Assembly: GCA_003650125.1 (NCBI GenBank)
Contig: QNFX01000010.1
Coordinates: forward strand, 1-59,812
From: Campylobacterota bacterium
GTDB taxonomy: Bacteria > Bdellovibrionota > Bacteriovoracia > Bacteriovoracales > Bacteriovoracaceae
Reading direction: 5' to 3'
Length of the DNA stretch: 59,812 nucleotides
Shown: piece after piece, positions 1 through 7,541 of the stretch
Layout of the letters: each line of letters starts with the position of its first letter
How positions within the stretch are numbered: the stretch's first letter is position 1
Made by a program: the position numbers and the translations under genes
Notes under the pieces: generated by a model
What the model was told of the DNA's origin: nothing
Databases searched by the model: none
What the model saw: the letters and a program-made list of their open reading frames with translations, nothing else

Positions 1-174
1 ATCAGTATCTAATTCTGTTGCCAGAGGTTCTACTCTTTTTTGCAATTGTTCATTTTGATAAGTTAAAGCAATCCTCGCTCCTTGATCTCTTAAGGCCTTA
101 GCAATTCCCCAAGCAATGGATTTGTCATTTGCAACGCCTAAAATCAGAACTTTCTTATCCGTCAAAAGTGACAT
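1..174 (-). CDS. fabI: Enoyl-[acyl-carrier-protein] reductase FabI, N-terminal part (runs off the window)
   Basis: FabI is the NADH-dependent enoyl-ACP reductase that completes each cycle of type II fatty acid elongation in the cytoplasm. The 58 visible residues begin MSLLTDKKVLILGVAND and continue KSIAWGIAKALRDQGA, the Rossmann-type cofactor-binding start typical of FabI (Gly-Val-Ala-x-x-x-Ser-Ile-Ala-x-Gly), followed by the usual ALTYQNE strand. The start is supported by AAGGAG a few bases upstream. The C-terminal part with the Tyr-Lys catalytic pair lies outside the window. Other short-chain dehydrogenases share the fold, but the SIAWGIAKAL segment points to FabI. Confidence 0.9.
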   Translation of the reverse strand, partial: MSLLTDKKVLILGVANDKSIAWGIAKALRDQGARIALTYQNEQLQKRVEPLATELDTD

Positions 175-732
175 CTAACTCTCCTTAAAAATTTAAATTA
201 AATTAACATCAAATGCTTATAGAGTAAAACTGCATGAGGTATTTCATCTTGCCTGCCCTCAACAACTCCTCTTTTTTCAACACCTTACACCGCTTAGAAC
301 TCATCGTCCCTGAATTTATTACGCTAGCAATTAAGACTTCAAGAGCTTCTGTGTTAAAAAGGTCTTAATTAACCCAATTGAGGTATTTATGCTTAAATTC
401 ATTATTATTTTTTCTCTAGGTGCTCTCTCTTATAAAGCTGCTTTTGAAAAAAACCTTCTCCCTACAAGTTGGGATAAAAAAATATCAAAGCAATTACAAA
501 AATCAGCTAAAGAAGTATGTAAAAATTTCGTGCAAAGCTAGTAGAGTCAATTTGCACCTTTTGATTAAAGCAAATGTAAAAAAAATGCTAAATACCCTAA
601 AACAGAGACTATTTACTAACAATTAACTGTAAGAAAATTAACTAGTTCATTTTTTCTCGTGAAATCCTTTACAGTGGGACCAATCGATACTTAATTAGAA
701 TTATGAACAACCCTTAAACAGGAGAAACTCGA
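175..732. other. Intergenic stretch upstream of fabI and of the NRP-repeat gene
   Basis: This gap separates the divergent fabI and the repeat-protein gene. Apart from one doubtful small reading frame in the middle (described separately) I see no RNA gene, terminator or mobile sequence. A short imperfect inverted pair AAGACTT/AGGTCTT lies near 332-366 but has no U-run. The last 12 bases carry AACAGGAG, the ribosome binding site of the downstream gene, and AT-rich hexamers near 668-700 could be its promoter. Confidence 0.5.
389..541 (+). CDS. Possible small secreted peptide (50 aa)
   Basis: A 50-codon frame starts at ATG and encodes MLKFIIIFSLGALSYKAAFE followed by a Lys-rich segment with one Cys and ending KNFVQS. 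The first 18 residues look like a short signal peptide, and the small size with many lysines resembles other short exported proteins in this window. Translation signals are weak: only GAGG about 8 bases upstream. Another frame overlaps it for about 200 bases, so a frameshifted remnant of a longer gene is equally possible. I do not recognise a family. Confidence 0.3.
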   Translation: MLKFIIIFSLGALSYKAAFEKNLLPTSWDKKISKQLQKSAKEVCKNFVQS

Positions 733-1794
733 ATGAAAAACATCTTTAAAGGAATGTTAGTCGTTCTACTCGTACTCGGCATGCAAAATGTATTTGCTGA
801 TACAGTTACAGATTCTTCTACGGATTCCGCCTCTATTGATAAAGCGAGAGGAAACCGTAGTGGACGAGGTAACAGAAGTGGAATGAGAAACAGACCAAAC
901 AGGCCTAACCGTCCAGCGATGAATCGACCTAATCGTCCAAACAGACCAAACCGTCCAGCGATGAATCGACCTAATCGTCCAAACAGACCAAACCGTCCAG
1001 CGATGAATCGACCTAATCGTCCAAACAGGCCTAATCGTCCAGCGATGAACAGACCTAATCGTCCAAACCGTCCAGCGATGAATCGACCTAATCGTCCAAA
1101 CAGGCCTAATCGTCCGGCGATGAATCGACCTAATCGTCCAAACCGACCTGCAATGAGACCAAGACCTAACCGTCCTCGCAGACCGGCCATGAGACCTGGT
1201 GCATACAGACCTTATAGACGTCCAGGAATGAGACCTGGATACAGACCAAACAGGCGTACTAGCAATTACAACCGATACAGACACAGACCTAACTGGAGCC
1301 GAAGAGGAATCCCATATAGAAGGTACAATCACAGACCTTACAGAAGATTTGTGAATCACTACAGATACCAATATGCATCCTCATATTACAGAACTATTCC
1401 ATACAGAAATATCTATTGGAATAACTGGCTTAGACACAGAATCAACTACAACAATGGTTACTACTGGTACAACAGCTACCCACACTTTGTTTACAACGGA
1501 TATCTACACAGATACTCCAATCAAGATGTGTGTAACTACGAATTAGTTGATGGATATTCGAACCAAACTGTTAGAAGGTTCCACAACCAACTTTGTAATG
1601 TGGCCTATGACAGATGTTCAACTCTTAGAGATGATAGAAACTATCAATCTGGTGGGTACCAATACTTCTGTAGTGAGAGAGTTACCTTGGGTAATAACAA
1701 CTACAATTGGAATACCAATGATGATTTCTATAGTGATTTAGGTGATGACTACGATGATGGTGAATACTATGAAGAAGATGATTACGATTACTAA
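733..1794 (+). CDS. Secreted Asn-Arg-Pro repeat protein with Tyr-rich and acidic C-terminal regions
   Basis: No family recognised. The 353-residue protein starts with a Sec signal peptide (about residues 1-22, ending NVFA). A basic repeat region follows (residues 63-140) built from the unit MNRPNRPNRPNRPA and a version one NRP shorter. Residues 145-250 are rich in Arg, Tyr, Pro and Asn. A four-cysteine segment (VCNYE, LCNVAYDRC, YFC) at about 265-320 probably forms disulphides. The last 25 residues are almost all Asp, Glu and Tyr. A highly basic extended region joined to an acidic tail suggests an envelope or extracellular matrix protein binding polyanions; this is inference. Start chosen from AGGAG eight bases upstream. 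A strong terminator follows, so the gene is probably a single-gene transcript. Confidence 0.85.
   Translation: MKNIFKGMLVVLLVLGMQNVFADTVTDSSTDSASIDKARGNRSGRGNRSGMRNRPNRPNRPAMNRPNRPNRPNRPAMNRPNRPNRPNRPAMNRPNRPNRPNRPAMNRPNRPNRPAMNRPNRPNRPNRPAMNRPNRPNRPAMRPRPNRPRRPAMRPGAYRPYRRPGMRPGYRPNRRTSNYNRYRHRPNWSRRGIPYRRYNHRPYRRFVNHYRYQYASSYYRTIPYRNIYWNNWLRHRINYNNGYYWYNSYPHFVYNGYLHRYSNQDVCNYELVDGYSNQTVRRFHNQLCNVAYDRCSTLRDDRNYQSGGYQYFCSERVTLGNNNYNWNTNDDFYSDLGDDYDDGEYYEEDDYDY
919..1152 (+). repeat. In-frame tandem repeat, 42-bp and 33-bp units encoding (NRP)n-A-M
   Basis: Six consecutive units begin at 919, 961, 1003, 1045, 1078 and 1120, with lengths 42, 42, 42, 33, 42 and 33 bp. Each starts with ATGAAT or ATGAAC and ends in CCAGCG or CCGGCG. 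The first two 42-bp units are base-identical except near their joins, and the 33-bp units lack exactly one NRP plus the flanking pair of codons. Near-identity at DNA level indicates recent expansion or slippage, and unit number is likely to vary between strains. Confidence 0.9.
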
Positions 1795-1820
1795 ATTTTA
1801 GTTCTAGGTAACTTAATATT

Positions 1821-1857
1821 AGGGAGATTGGAGGAAACTTCAATCTCCCTTTTTTTT
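1821..1857 (+). terminator. Rho-independent terminator after the NRP-repeat gene
   Basis: A perfect 10-bp stem AGGGAGATTG/CAATCTCCCT with a 10-base loop is followed by a run of eight T. It lies 27 bp after the stop codon and separates the gene from the potassium channel gene. Confidence 0.9.
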
Positions 1858-1885
1858 AATCCATTTTTGAGTTACAATCTAGAGC

Positions 1886-2269
1886 ATGACCTATCGAAAG
1901 AAACCTATCAGAAGCCTCTTTAAAAAAGTTTTTTGCTTTTACAAAATCCTCTACAAATATATAACAAGTATTTCATTTCTAACTATCTCAACTTCGTCCA
2001 TCATCTTAATCTTGATAAATTCATATCTTTTTTATACAGTAGAATTAGATATGAATCCCAAAGTAGAATCTTTTTTTGATTGTTTTTATTGGGCGGTCAC
2101 CACCACCACCACTGTAGGATATGGAGACATCTCTCCTGTAACTACAACCGGAAAAATCATTGGAATGTTTGCCATGGTCTCTGGCGGTCTTCTTTTTGCC
2201 ATTTTCACCGGACTCTTTGCCCAGTCTCTTTTTCAAGATGAAGAGATAAATGAATTATTTAAAAAATAG
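1886..2269 (+). CDS. Two-transmembrane potassium channel (Ion_trans_2 type)
   Basis: A K+-selective pore subunit of the inner membrane, expected to form a tetramer. The 127-residue chain has a basic N-terminus, a first membrane helix at about 25-50, a pore helix at 62-72, the selectivity filter TVGYGD at 76-81 and a second helix at about 90-113. This is the KcsA-like minimal topology, and no ligand-binding RCK domain follows, so gating cannot be read from the sequence. No Shine-Dalgarno precedes the ATG. TACAAT at 1873-1878 lies seven bases upstream, consistent with a leaderless mRNA. Function is secure at family level; physiological role unknown. Confidence 0.9.
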   Translation: MTYRKKPIRSLFKKVFCFYKILYKYITSISFLTISTSSIILILINSYLFYTVELDMNPKVESFFDCFYWAVTTTTTVGYGDISPVTTTGKIIGMFAMVSGGLLFAIFTGLFAQSLFQDEEINELFKK

Positions 2270-2277
2270 TTTCTCTG

Positions 2278-2649
2278 CTAAGACCCAAATTTTATCATTG
2301 TGGCGATCACCCCAATACCTACAACCATAAGACCACCTAATTTAATGGTTAATTTTGATTCAAGGTCTATTACTTGTGCCTTAACTTGAGAAATAGCTAA
2401 TTTAATTTCTGAGATATCACCTTTTAATTCGGCCTTAACTTCTGAAATATCCGATTTTAATTCGGCCTTAATTTCAAAAATATCGGTCTTTAAGTCGGCG
2501 CTGAGTTTTGATAGCCCGGCATCTAAGTCTGATTTTGTTGCAAATTCTGAATTCATAAGCTCCAACCAAATTTTAACTACGGCCTTGGCCTGTTCGCTGC
2601 TAAAGCCTTTTTGTTCTAGTTCTTCAGTATACACCAATGCATTAATCAT
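2278..2649 (-). CDS. DUF1640-like coiled-coil protein with C-terminal membrane anchor
   Basis: A 123-residue protein resembling the DUF1640/CCDC90 family. Residues 1-40 form a helical head (YTEELEQKGFSSEQAKAVV), residues 42-100 a heptad-like coiled coil with internal repeats of KAELKSDISEV, and residues 104-120 one hydrophobic helix ending KFGS. Such proteins are tail-anchored membrane coiled coils of unknown function in bacteria. AAGGAAGG immediately upstream fixes the start. It converges tail to tail with the channel gene at a distance of 8 bp. Confidence 0.75.
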   Translation of the reverse strand: MINALVYTEELEQKGFSSEQAKAVVKIWLELMNSEFATKSDLDAGLSKLSADLKTDIFEIKAELKSDISEVKAELKGDISEIKLAISQVKAQVIDLESKLTIKLGGLMVVGIGVIATMIKFGS

Positions 2650-2773
2650 TTCATCCTTCCTTTTTTAATGAAGGAGTTGCAATAAACTAGACTTATTTAA
2701 AAATCTTAACTTACTAGATTTATAGAGTCACAAAACAGAGATAGATCAAAAAAGAATTCCCTCTTGGAAAAAT

Positions 2774-3298
2774 TTAATCGAGGATAAGCGTATCAACCCA
2801 GATCAGGCCCTCGCGATAATTATTTAAAAGTGTTTCCAAAGATATCTCAACAGCTCTCTTACTTTCATGGAGGGAATCAAAAATAACTACCTTGTCTTCC
2901 TCATATCCGCCAATCACCATAACATGACCACGAAACTTCTCTTCATTAAAAAGTCCTATGAGCAGAGGGTTTCCTTGATCAATCTGAGCTTTTATCTCTT
3001 TTAAACTCAAAGCTCTGCCCAACCAATGATTTAAAATACCACTTGTCTCTAAAATTTCAGAGATCTCATAAGATCCACCAGGCCGGTTACATTCTTCGTT
3101 GTTGGTACAATCCATTTCAAAAAAGCTATTTAAAAGATCAAGGCCTTCTACCTTCTCTCCATTTACATACTCAATAACCATGGCCGATGAGGCCGCCCAA
3201 CACCAAACTGGGGTTGCTTGCGCCTTATAAGAAATATTTAAGGTTTTCCCCCAAAGAAGAGTTGGGAAAAAAATAAAAATTAAAATAAAAATTTTCAT
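2774..3298 (-). CDS. Secreted papain-like cysteine protease (C39/C70-like)
   Basis: A predicted exported cysteine peptidase of 174 residues. A signal peptide (1-17) precedes the motif QATPVWCWAASSAM: Gln27 would form the oxyanion hole and Cys33 the nucleophile. His125 in GHVMVIGGY and Asp141 in FDSLHE complete the triad in the order known for Peptidase_C39_2 and AvrRpt2-type enzymes. Two further Cys (64, 70) may form a disulphide. The start overlaps the stop of the upstream hydrolase gene by four bases (ATGA), so the two are probably translated together. Substrate unknown; the only certain part is the catalytic-site pattern. Confidence 0.8.
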   Translation of the reverse strand: MKIFILIFIFFPTLLWGKTLNISYKAQATPVWCWAASSAMVIEYVNGEKVEGLDLLNSFFEMDCTNNEECNRPGGSYEISEILETSGILNHWLGRALSLKEIKAQIDQGNPLLIGLFNEEKFRGHVMVIGGYEEDKVVIFDSLHESKRAVEISLETLLNNYREGLIWVDTLILD

Positions 3299-4380
3299 AT
3301 ACTTTTTACTAATTGTTCCATTACTTTCACCAACGCTTTCTCGGATTCCTCTCCTCCAACATTTGTGGCCAGTAAAAAGGCCTTATCAACATGTGGAGCA
3401 ATCCAGATATGGGCCATAAACAGCGTATTGCTTCCGTTGTGCCATAGAACAGGCCCTTTGGACCACTCTTCTGTCATTACTACCCAGCCACCAGGTGTGT
3501 AATCTGATTCTCCCAAAACTTCATGTAACTTTTTAAAGGAGCTGGCCTTTAATATAGGAGTGTCTTCTCCCCTATGGCCTTTTAAATGAGTGTAAGCATA
3601 ATTACCCCAATCTTTTAGAGAACAGTGAACTCCTCCCGCAGGAGAATACGCCTCAGGGTTATCTCCATATACCGAAACTAACTTATCTCCATCGCGAACA
3701 TGCCCTCTAGGCGCATCTAAGACATCCCCGGAACCTGGAGGTCCAAAACCACAAGAGTTCATCCCTAGCGGTTTAAATAGCTTTTCTTTCATCAACTTCT
3801 CAAAAAGAATTCCTGATATTTTTTCTAGAATTGCTCCAGCAATAATATAATTGGGATTAGCATAATGCTCTTCTCTTTGAGGGAATTCAGGAGGACTATT
3901 TAAAGAGTCCTCCACAACCATAAGTCGTGCCTTGATGGGATCGAGTCCCTCAACACTTAATTTTTTTAAAAGATCATTAGAGACAGGACCGATTCCACTT
4001 TGGTGGGCCATAAGCTCTTTTATGGTAATATCTTTTAACTTTTCATGAACCTTCATTTCAGGAAAAAATGAAGCGACTTTATCATCCCAAGATAATTTAC
4101 CTTCTTCGATAAATATGGCCAAAAGAGTTGCGGTCATAGATTTAGTACAAGAACCGATGTGCCACACATCAGTTGCTGTGACCCTTTCATCCTGCTCATT
4201 ATCCCTCATGCCGTATGCAGTGACACTTAAATCGCCATCTTTATTTAAAATACCAAAGGCAAGGCCTGGCAAATCATACTTTTCCATTATGTTATAAATA
4301 TTTTTCATAGGAGTATCGCTTCCGTAAGTGTTAAAGGCCAATATGAATAATGCCAGAATTAGCTTCAACTGTGTAATCAT
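3295..4380 (-). CDS. Periplasmic serine hydrolase, beta-lactamase/penicillin-binding family (class C-like)
   Basis: A 361-residue exported enzyme of the Beta-lactamase (PF00144) family. After a signal peptide (about 1-20) it has the SxxK motif SCTK (Ser77, Lys80), the YAN motif (Tyr173-Asn175) and HNG (314-316), standing in for the KTG motif. The family includes AmpC enzymes, D-alanyl-D-alanine peptidases and esterases, and sequence alone does not separate these. AAGGAAA lies upstream of the start. It is first in a two-gene operon with the cysteine protease, suggesting a joint role in degrading periplasmic or external substrates (inference). Confidence 0.85.
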   Translation of the reverse strand: MITQLKLILALFILAFNTYGSDTPMKNIYNIMEKYDLPGLAFGILNKDGDLSVTAYGMRDNEQDERVTATDVWHIGSCTKSMTATLLAIFIEEGKLSWDDKVASFFPEMKVHEKLKDITIKELMAHQSGIGPVSNDLLKKLSVEGLDPIKARLMVVEDSLNSPPEFPQREEHYANPNYIIAGAILEKISGILFEKLMKEKLFKPLGMNSCGFGPPGSGDVLDAPRGHVRDGDKLVSVYGDNPEAYSPAGGVHCSLKDWGNYAYTHLKGHRGEDTPILKASSFKKLHEVLGESDYTPGGWVVMTEEWSKGPVLWHNGSNTLFMAHIWIAPHVDKAFLLATNVGGEESEKALVKVMEQLVKSI

Positions 4381-4471
4381 TTGTACTATTTTCCTTATTT
4401 CCTGTGCTAATTACTACTAAGACCCACATACAATAAAGATCTAAGGCCCAAAAATTAAGACCTTATTGAAT

Positions 4472-4501
4472 TTGCCAGATAACTCTAAAAATCACTATCA
4501 T
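4472..4501 (+). promoter_or_regulatory. Sigma70-type promoter placing the start site on the ATG of the metallopeptidase gene
   Basis: TTGCCA at 4472-4477, an 18-bp spacer and TATCAT at 4496-4501. The ATG follows after five bases and no Shine-Dalgarno is present, so the transcript is likely leaderless. Confidence 0.5.
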
Positions 4502-4506
4502 AATTT

Positions 4507-5220
4507 ATGAGAAAAATTTTGTTGATACTTCTTTTAATTTCTTCAGGCGCCCATTCAGGGGTTATAACAGACTTAAATAAGGCCTTCACAAAAACTTTCA
4601 TAGATAAAATTGATGGAACCCTAAAAATTAAAATTTTCAGAAGAATTCCCTCTGCTTGGGCCTTTGCTACGAAGAAAGAAAATAATTATACCATTACTGT
4701 CTTTGGCGGATATTTCAATAATCCAAATATAACTTTTGATTCTCTTTCTCTTCTTCTATGTCATGAACTTGGACATATTTTGGGAGGTTCTCCAAAAAGA
4801 CATGATGATGAAGGGAACCTTACCTGGTCATCAGTAGAGGGTCAGGCCGATTTTTTTGCTCCTAAATGTTTAATAAACTTTTTAAAGACTAATCCAGAGT
4901 TTGATGGAACTGAAGTTTTTTTAGATAGCACCCCCATCCCAGAAAATCTTCTTCTTGAATGTGAATCCACTTATAATAGAGGACTATGTTTAAGGTTTTT
5001 TAAGGCCTCCATCGATCTTATTAAAGTATTTCGCTATAATGAGCACCATAAAGACGAATCTCTGCCGAGTTTTAATACACCTGATCCCACTGTCGTGAAT
5101 ACCCTCTGGGAAAAGCACCCTAACCTCCAATGCAGATTAGATACCTATGTGGCCGCCATCTTAGATAGGCCTAGACCAAAATGTTGGTTTTTTTATAAAA
5201 GATATCATGGGATTGATTAA
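4507..5220 (+). CDS. Secreted HExxH zinc metallopeptidase-like protein
   Basis: A 237-residue exported protein with a short signal peptide (about 1-17). The zinc site reads CHELGH (His86, Glu87, His90), and Glu111 in the segment VEGQADFF is the likely third ligand, an arrangement like that of M48-type peptidases. Several Cys residues in the C-terminal half (LLECESTYNRGLCLRF, LQCRLD, PKCWF) suggest disulphides in the periplasm. The stop codon overlaps the stop of the opposite-strand membrane gene. The family is not named with confidence; peptidase activity is inferred from the zinc motif. Confidence 0.75.
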   Translation: MRKILLILLLISSGAHSGVITDLNKAFTKTFIDKIDGTLKIKIFRRIPSAWAFATKKENNYTITVFGGYFNNPNITFDSLSLLLCHELGHILGGSPKRHDDEGNLTWSSVEGQADFFAPKCLINFLKTNPEFDGTEVFLDSTPIPENLLLECESTYNRGLCLRFFKASIDLIKVFRYNEHHKDESLPSFNTPDPTVVNTLWEKHPNLQCRLDTYVAAILDRPRPKCWFFYKRYHGID

Positions 5221-5621
5221 TAAACCCCAAAACTCTTATTAAGAGGATGAACCACAAAGCGAAAGATAAGAGAAAATAATATTGGATAAAAAATAAGAGG
5301 AAAATATCTTAAAGCTCCCTCTAGTCCAAAAAGTGTTTCAAAGAGAGGATAGACAAAAGTAGCAATCACCCCAACGATAATTCCCAAAATAAGGCCTGAG
5401 CTGGTACACATCAACCTTGTATCTTTAAAAAAAATATAATTCCCTAGCTTGATCGCTAGAACACTCCAAAGCCCCACCAAAATGGGTGCGAAGTGAACCC
5501 CTAAGGCAATGGGAGCTTGAGTGGTGGCCGGATTACCCTGTAAAAATAAGTAACTATAAAGAAACGGTAAAAATATCGCCGGAAACGCCATCCCCGCTAA
5601 AAATGTTTTAAAGGTTTTCAT
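5217..5621 (-). CDS. Small integral membrane protein, about four helices
   Basis: A 134-residue hydrophobic protein with helices at about 7-28, 43-62, 75-95 and 105-127 and a short tail FVVHPLNKSFGVY. I recognise no family or functional residues. AAGGAG precedes the start. It lies 12 bp downstream of the PilZ gene on the same strand, so the two are probably co-transcribed, but this does not identify its job. Confidence 0.7.
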   Translation of the reverse strand: MKTFKTFLAGMAFPAIFLPFLYSYLFLQGNPATTQAPIALGVHFAPILVGLWSVLAIKLGNYIFFKDTRLMCTSSGLILGIIVGVIATFVYPLFETLFGLEGALRYFPLIFYPILFSLIFRFVVHPLNKSFGVY

Positions 5622-5633
5622 CTATTTTTCTCC

Positions 5634-6353
5634 TTAAGCAGATTTCTTTTGTTCTTGAGTTTTAAAGAAAACTCCTACTTTAAATTGACCATCATCCATC
5701 TCTTTAATGGATCTAATTTCTCCTCTTAAGGGAGGGTCAAATAACTTTTTATTTATGTGATCTATTGCTATTTCATTCTCCACTTCAAACCCTTCAGAAC
5801 TGTGAAGCAAAAAGCTCATTCCGTGGGGAGATAAATCATAAAGATGAAATTTTTGAGATTTATTATCATGAAAACCAGTTTTATTAAATTCGGTAAAACT
5901 ATCACCTTCTGACTTACTTCTTTTTTCTGCCCTTTGAATCATGAATTTCTTTTCATCTGCTTGAGAAATTATATTTCTTTTTTCAAGGTAGTTTACTTCA
6001 ACTCTTAACAATTCTTTTGGAATGGGAACTATTAAGAAATTCAATCCCACTCTCATTATAGGCAACTTACATATTATATTTTCATTATAACCATATACAA
6101 ATGTGTGATTACTTTTATTAATTCTGACTTTTCTCACATATTCCAATTTAAACTCTAAGTTGCCGCCTTTAATACCAATAATTCGCCCCCAGCAAAAGGG
6201 CTGTCCTCTCACAGTTCCTTTCTCTTCCTGCCAAATGGCCCATTTATCTTCATTTCGCATGGCCATCATTAATAACTCTACTATCTCTTGGGAATCGCTA
6301 ATTACTTTTTTTTCACTCAAGATGAAATCCTTGTTGTCATTCTTATCGATCAA
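5634..6353 (-). CDS. PilZ-domain protein, probable c-di-GMP receptor
   Basis: A cytoplasmic 239-residue protein. Its C-terminal half carries the PilZ signature: RAEKR (Arg141, Arg145) followed by YDLSPHGMSFL (Asp173, Ser175, Gly178), the c-di-GMP binding pattern RxxxR...D/NxSxxG. The N-terminal 110 residues form a separate beta-rich region (WAIWQEEKGTVRGQPFCWGRIIGI) reminiscent of YcgR-type two-domain proteins. Such proteins link c-di-GMP to motility or surface behaviour. The start codon appears to be TTG with no clear Shine-Dalgarno, so the start is uncertain. The downstream membrane gene follows after 12 bp. Confidence 0.75.
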   Translation of the reverse strand: MIDKNDNKDFILSEKKVISDSQEIVELLMMAMRNEDKWAIWQEEKGTVRGQPFCWGRIIGIKGGNLEFKLEYVRKVRINKSNHTFVYGYNENIICKLPIMRVGLNFLIVPIPKELLRVEVNYLEKRNIISQADEKKFMIQRAEKRSKSEGDSFTEFNKTGFHDNKSQKFHLYDLSPHGMSFLLHSSEGFEVENEIAIDHINKKLFDPPLRGEIRSIKEMDDGQFKVGVFFKTQEQKKSA

Positions 6354-6505
6354 GACGGATGTTTATATTAAATATAAAATTATAAACATCTGAAATTACG
6401 TAAAAGATATTCCCCTCTTTTTTAGGAATAATCACTCCTCTAAACGCGAAATCAAGGACCTAGCGAGCTGAACTTGAAAAAAGGAAAGGGTATAGCTAAT
6501 TACAT

Positions 6506-6533
6506 TGCACCACGTTATAAACCTGTCATAATG
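6506..6533 (+). promoter_or_regulatory. Sigma70-type promoter of the alpha/beta hydrolase gene
   Basis: TTGCAC at 6506-6511, a 16-bp spacer and CATAAT at 6528-6533. The predicted start near 6540 gives a leader of about 25 bases that includes the ribosome binding site ACGGAG. Confidence 0.45.
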
Positions 6534-6564
6534 CCTTAGAAATATTATATTTACGGAGAATTTA

Positions 6565-7521
6565 ATGAAAACTGTATTAGCATTATGTCTAATTTTGGCC
6601 TCTTTTAATTCGATAGCTGGAGATTTAAAAACAGAATTTAATTCTAGCTTTGCAAGAATTAAAATTGAAAAAGAAGCGGTTAACTATAAAGGTTATAAAG
6701 TTATTTTTTTAAGAGGTATTTTTAATAACTTCTTTAGTAACTTGGCCAGAACTCTAACTGATCTTGGAACACCTCTTCCAAAAGGAAGATTTGAACCTCT
6801 AGTTAATGATATTAAGCTTTTAAAAAGTTTAGGTATTGATGCCAGTTTAGCTCCAACGATAACGGAAGAGGCCCCTCACAAGAATGGTTATATTCTCGCT
6901 CAAACAATTAGAGAAAGTGACAAACCTGTAATTATCATTTCCCATAGTAAAGGTGGAATTGATGCTTTATATGGGCTTACCTATTTCTCAGATATTCATG
7001 ACAAAGTTGCCGGTTGGATTAATCTTCAAGCACCTATTCATGGAACAAGACTTGCCGATTACTTCCAAGGTAATATTGCCCTTCACTCTCCTTTAAAATA
7101 TCTTCTAGAAGATATCATGAGTGGTGAAAGTAAGGCCTTTGAAGACTTGACTATTAGAAATATGGAAGCTTTTCATAAGCTACATAAAAGAAAAATTGCA
7201 AAAATTGTTAAGGCCTTTCCTGTTTTATCTGTAGGTTCCAGATTTGATATTTCACCAATAGGGTTAGATTTTTTTAAGCCTCTTAGTCAGAGATCGGCAT
7301 TTGAAATTTTAAATCGTGCCATGATAGCACTTGGTGGTGGCCCAAATGATGGCTTCACTGCCATTACTAAAACTTGTCTCAAGGGAGATTACTGCCTCAT
7401 CTTAGACGATATTGATCATGCGTCGCTTGTTGTAACCCTTGAACCATTCCATACTTTTGACCTAGAGAAGAGATCAAAAATAATTTTCTCACTACTTAAA
7501 ATGCTTAGACAAAGAATGTAG
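6565..7521 (+). CDS. Secreted alpha/beta-hydrolase (lipase/esterase-like)
   Basis: A 318-residue exported protein with signal peptide MKTVLALCLILASFNSIAG. The nucleophile elbow reads ISHSKGG (Ser128), preceded by the strand KPVIII and a possible oxyanion-region strand VIFLRGI at 46-52. A later aspartate (NDGF) and the histidine in DIDHASLV are candidates for the rest of the triad. The overall pattern resembles PGAP1-like or triacylglycerol-lipase-like hydrolases that act on lipids or esters. Substrate unknown. An ACGGAG ribosome binding site supports the start, and the gene is flanked by opposite-strand genes, so it is monocistronic. Confidence 0.75.
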   Translation: MKTVLALCLILASFNSIAGDLKTEFNSSFARIKIEKEAVNYKGYKVIFLRGIFNNFFSNLARTLTDLGTPLPKGRFEPLVNDIKLLKSLGIDASLAPTITEEAPHKNGYILAQTIRESDKPVIIISHSKGGIDALYGLTYFSDIHDKVAGWINLQAPIHGTRLADYFQGNIALHSPLKYLLEDIMSGESKAFEDLTIRNMEAFHKLHKRKIAKIVKAFPVLSVGSRFDISPIGLDFFKPLSQRSAFEILNRAMIALGGGPNDGFTAITKTCLKGDYCLILDDIDHASLVVTLEPFHTFDLEKRSKIIFSLLKMLRQRM

Positions 7522-7541
7522 TCTACCTAAGGTTTTTAAAT

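Noticed and set aside
420-626. 68-residue plus-strand frame overlapping the possible 50-residue peptide
   Set aside because: Non-ATG start, no ribosome binding site, Lys/Leu-rich composition expected of AT-rich DNA.
714-1371. Two long minus-strand frames opposite the NRP-repeat gene
   Set aside because: They are shadows of the tandem repeat, which keeps several frames open. They are low complexity with no ribosome binding site, and the plus-strand frame has a signal peptide and terminator.
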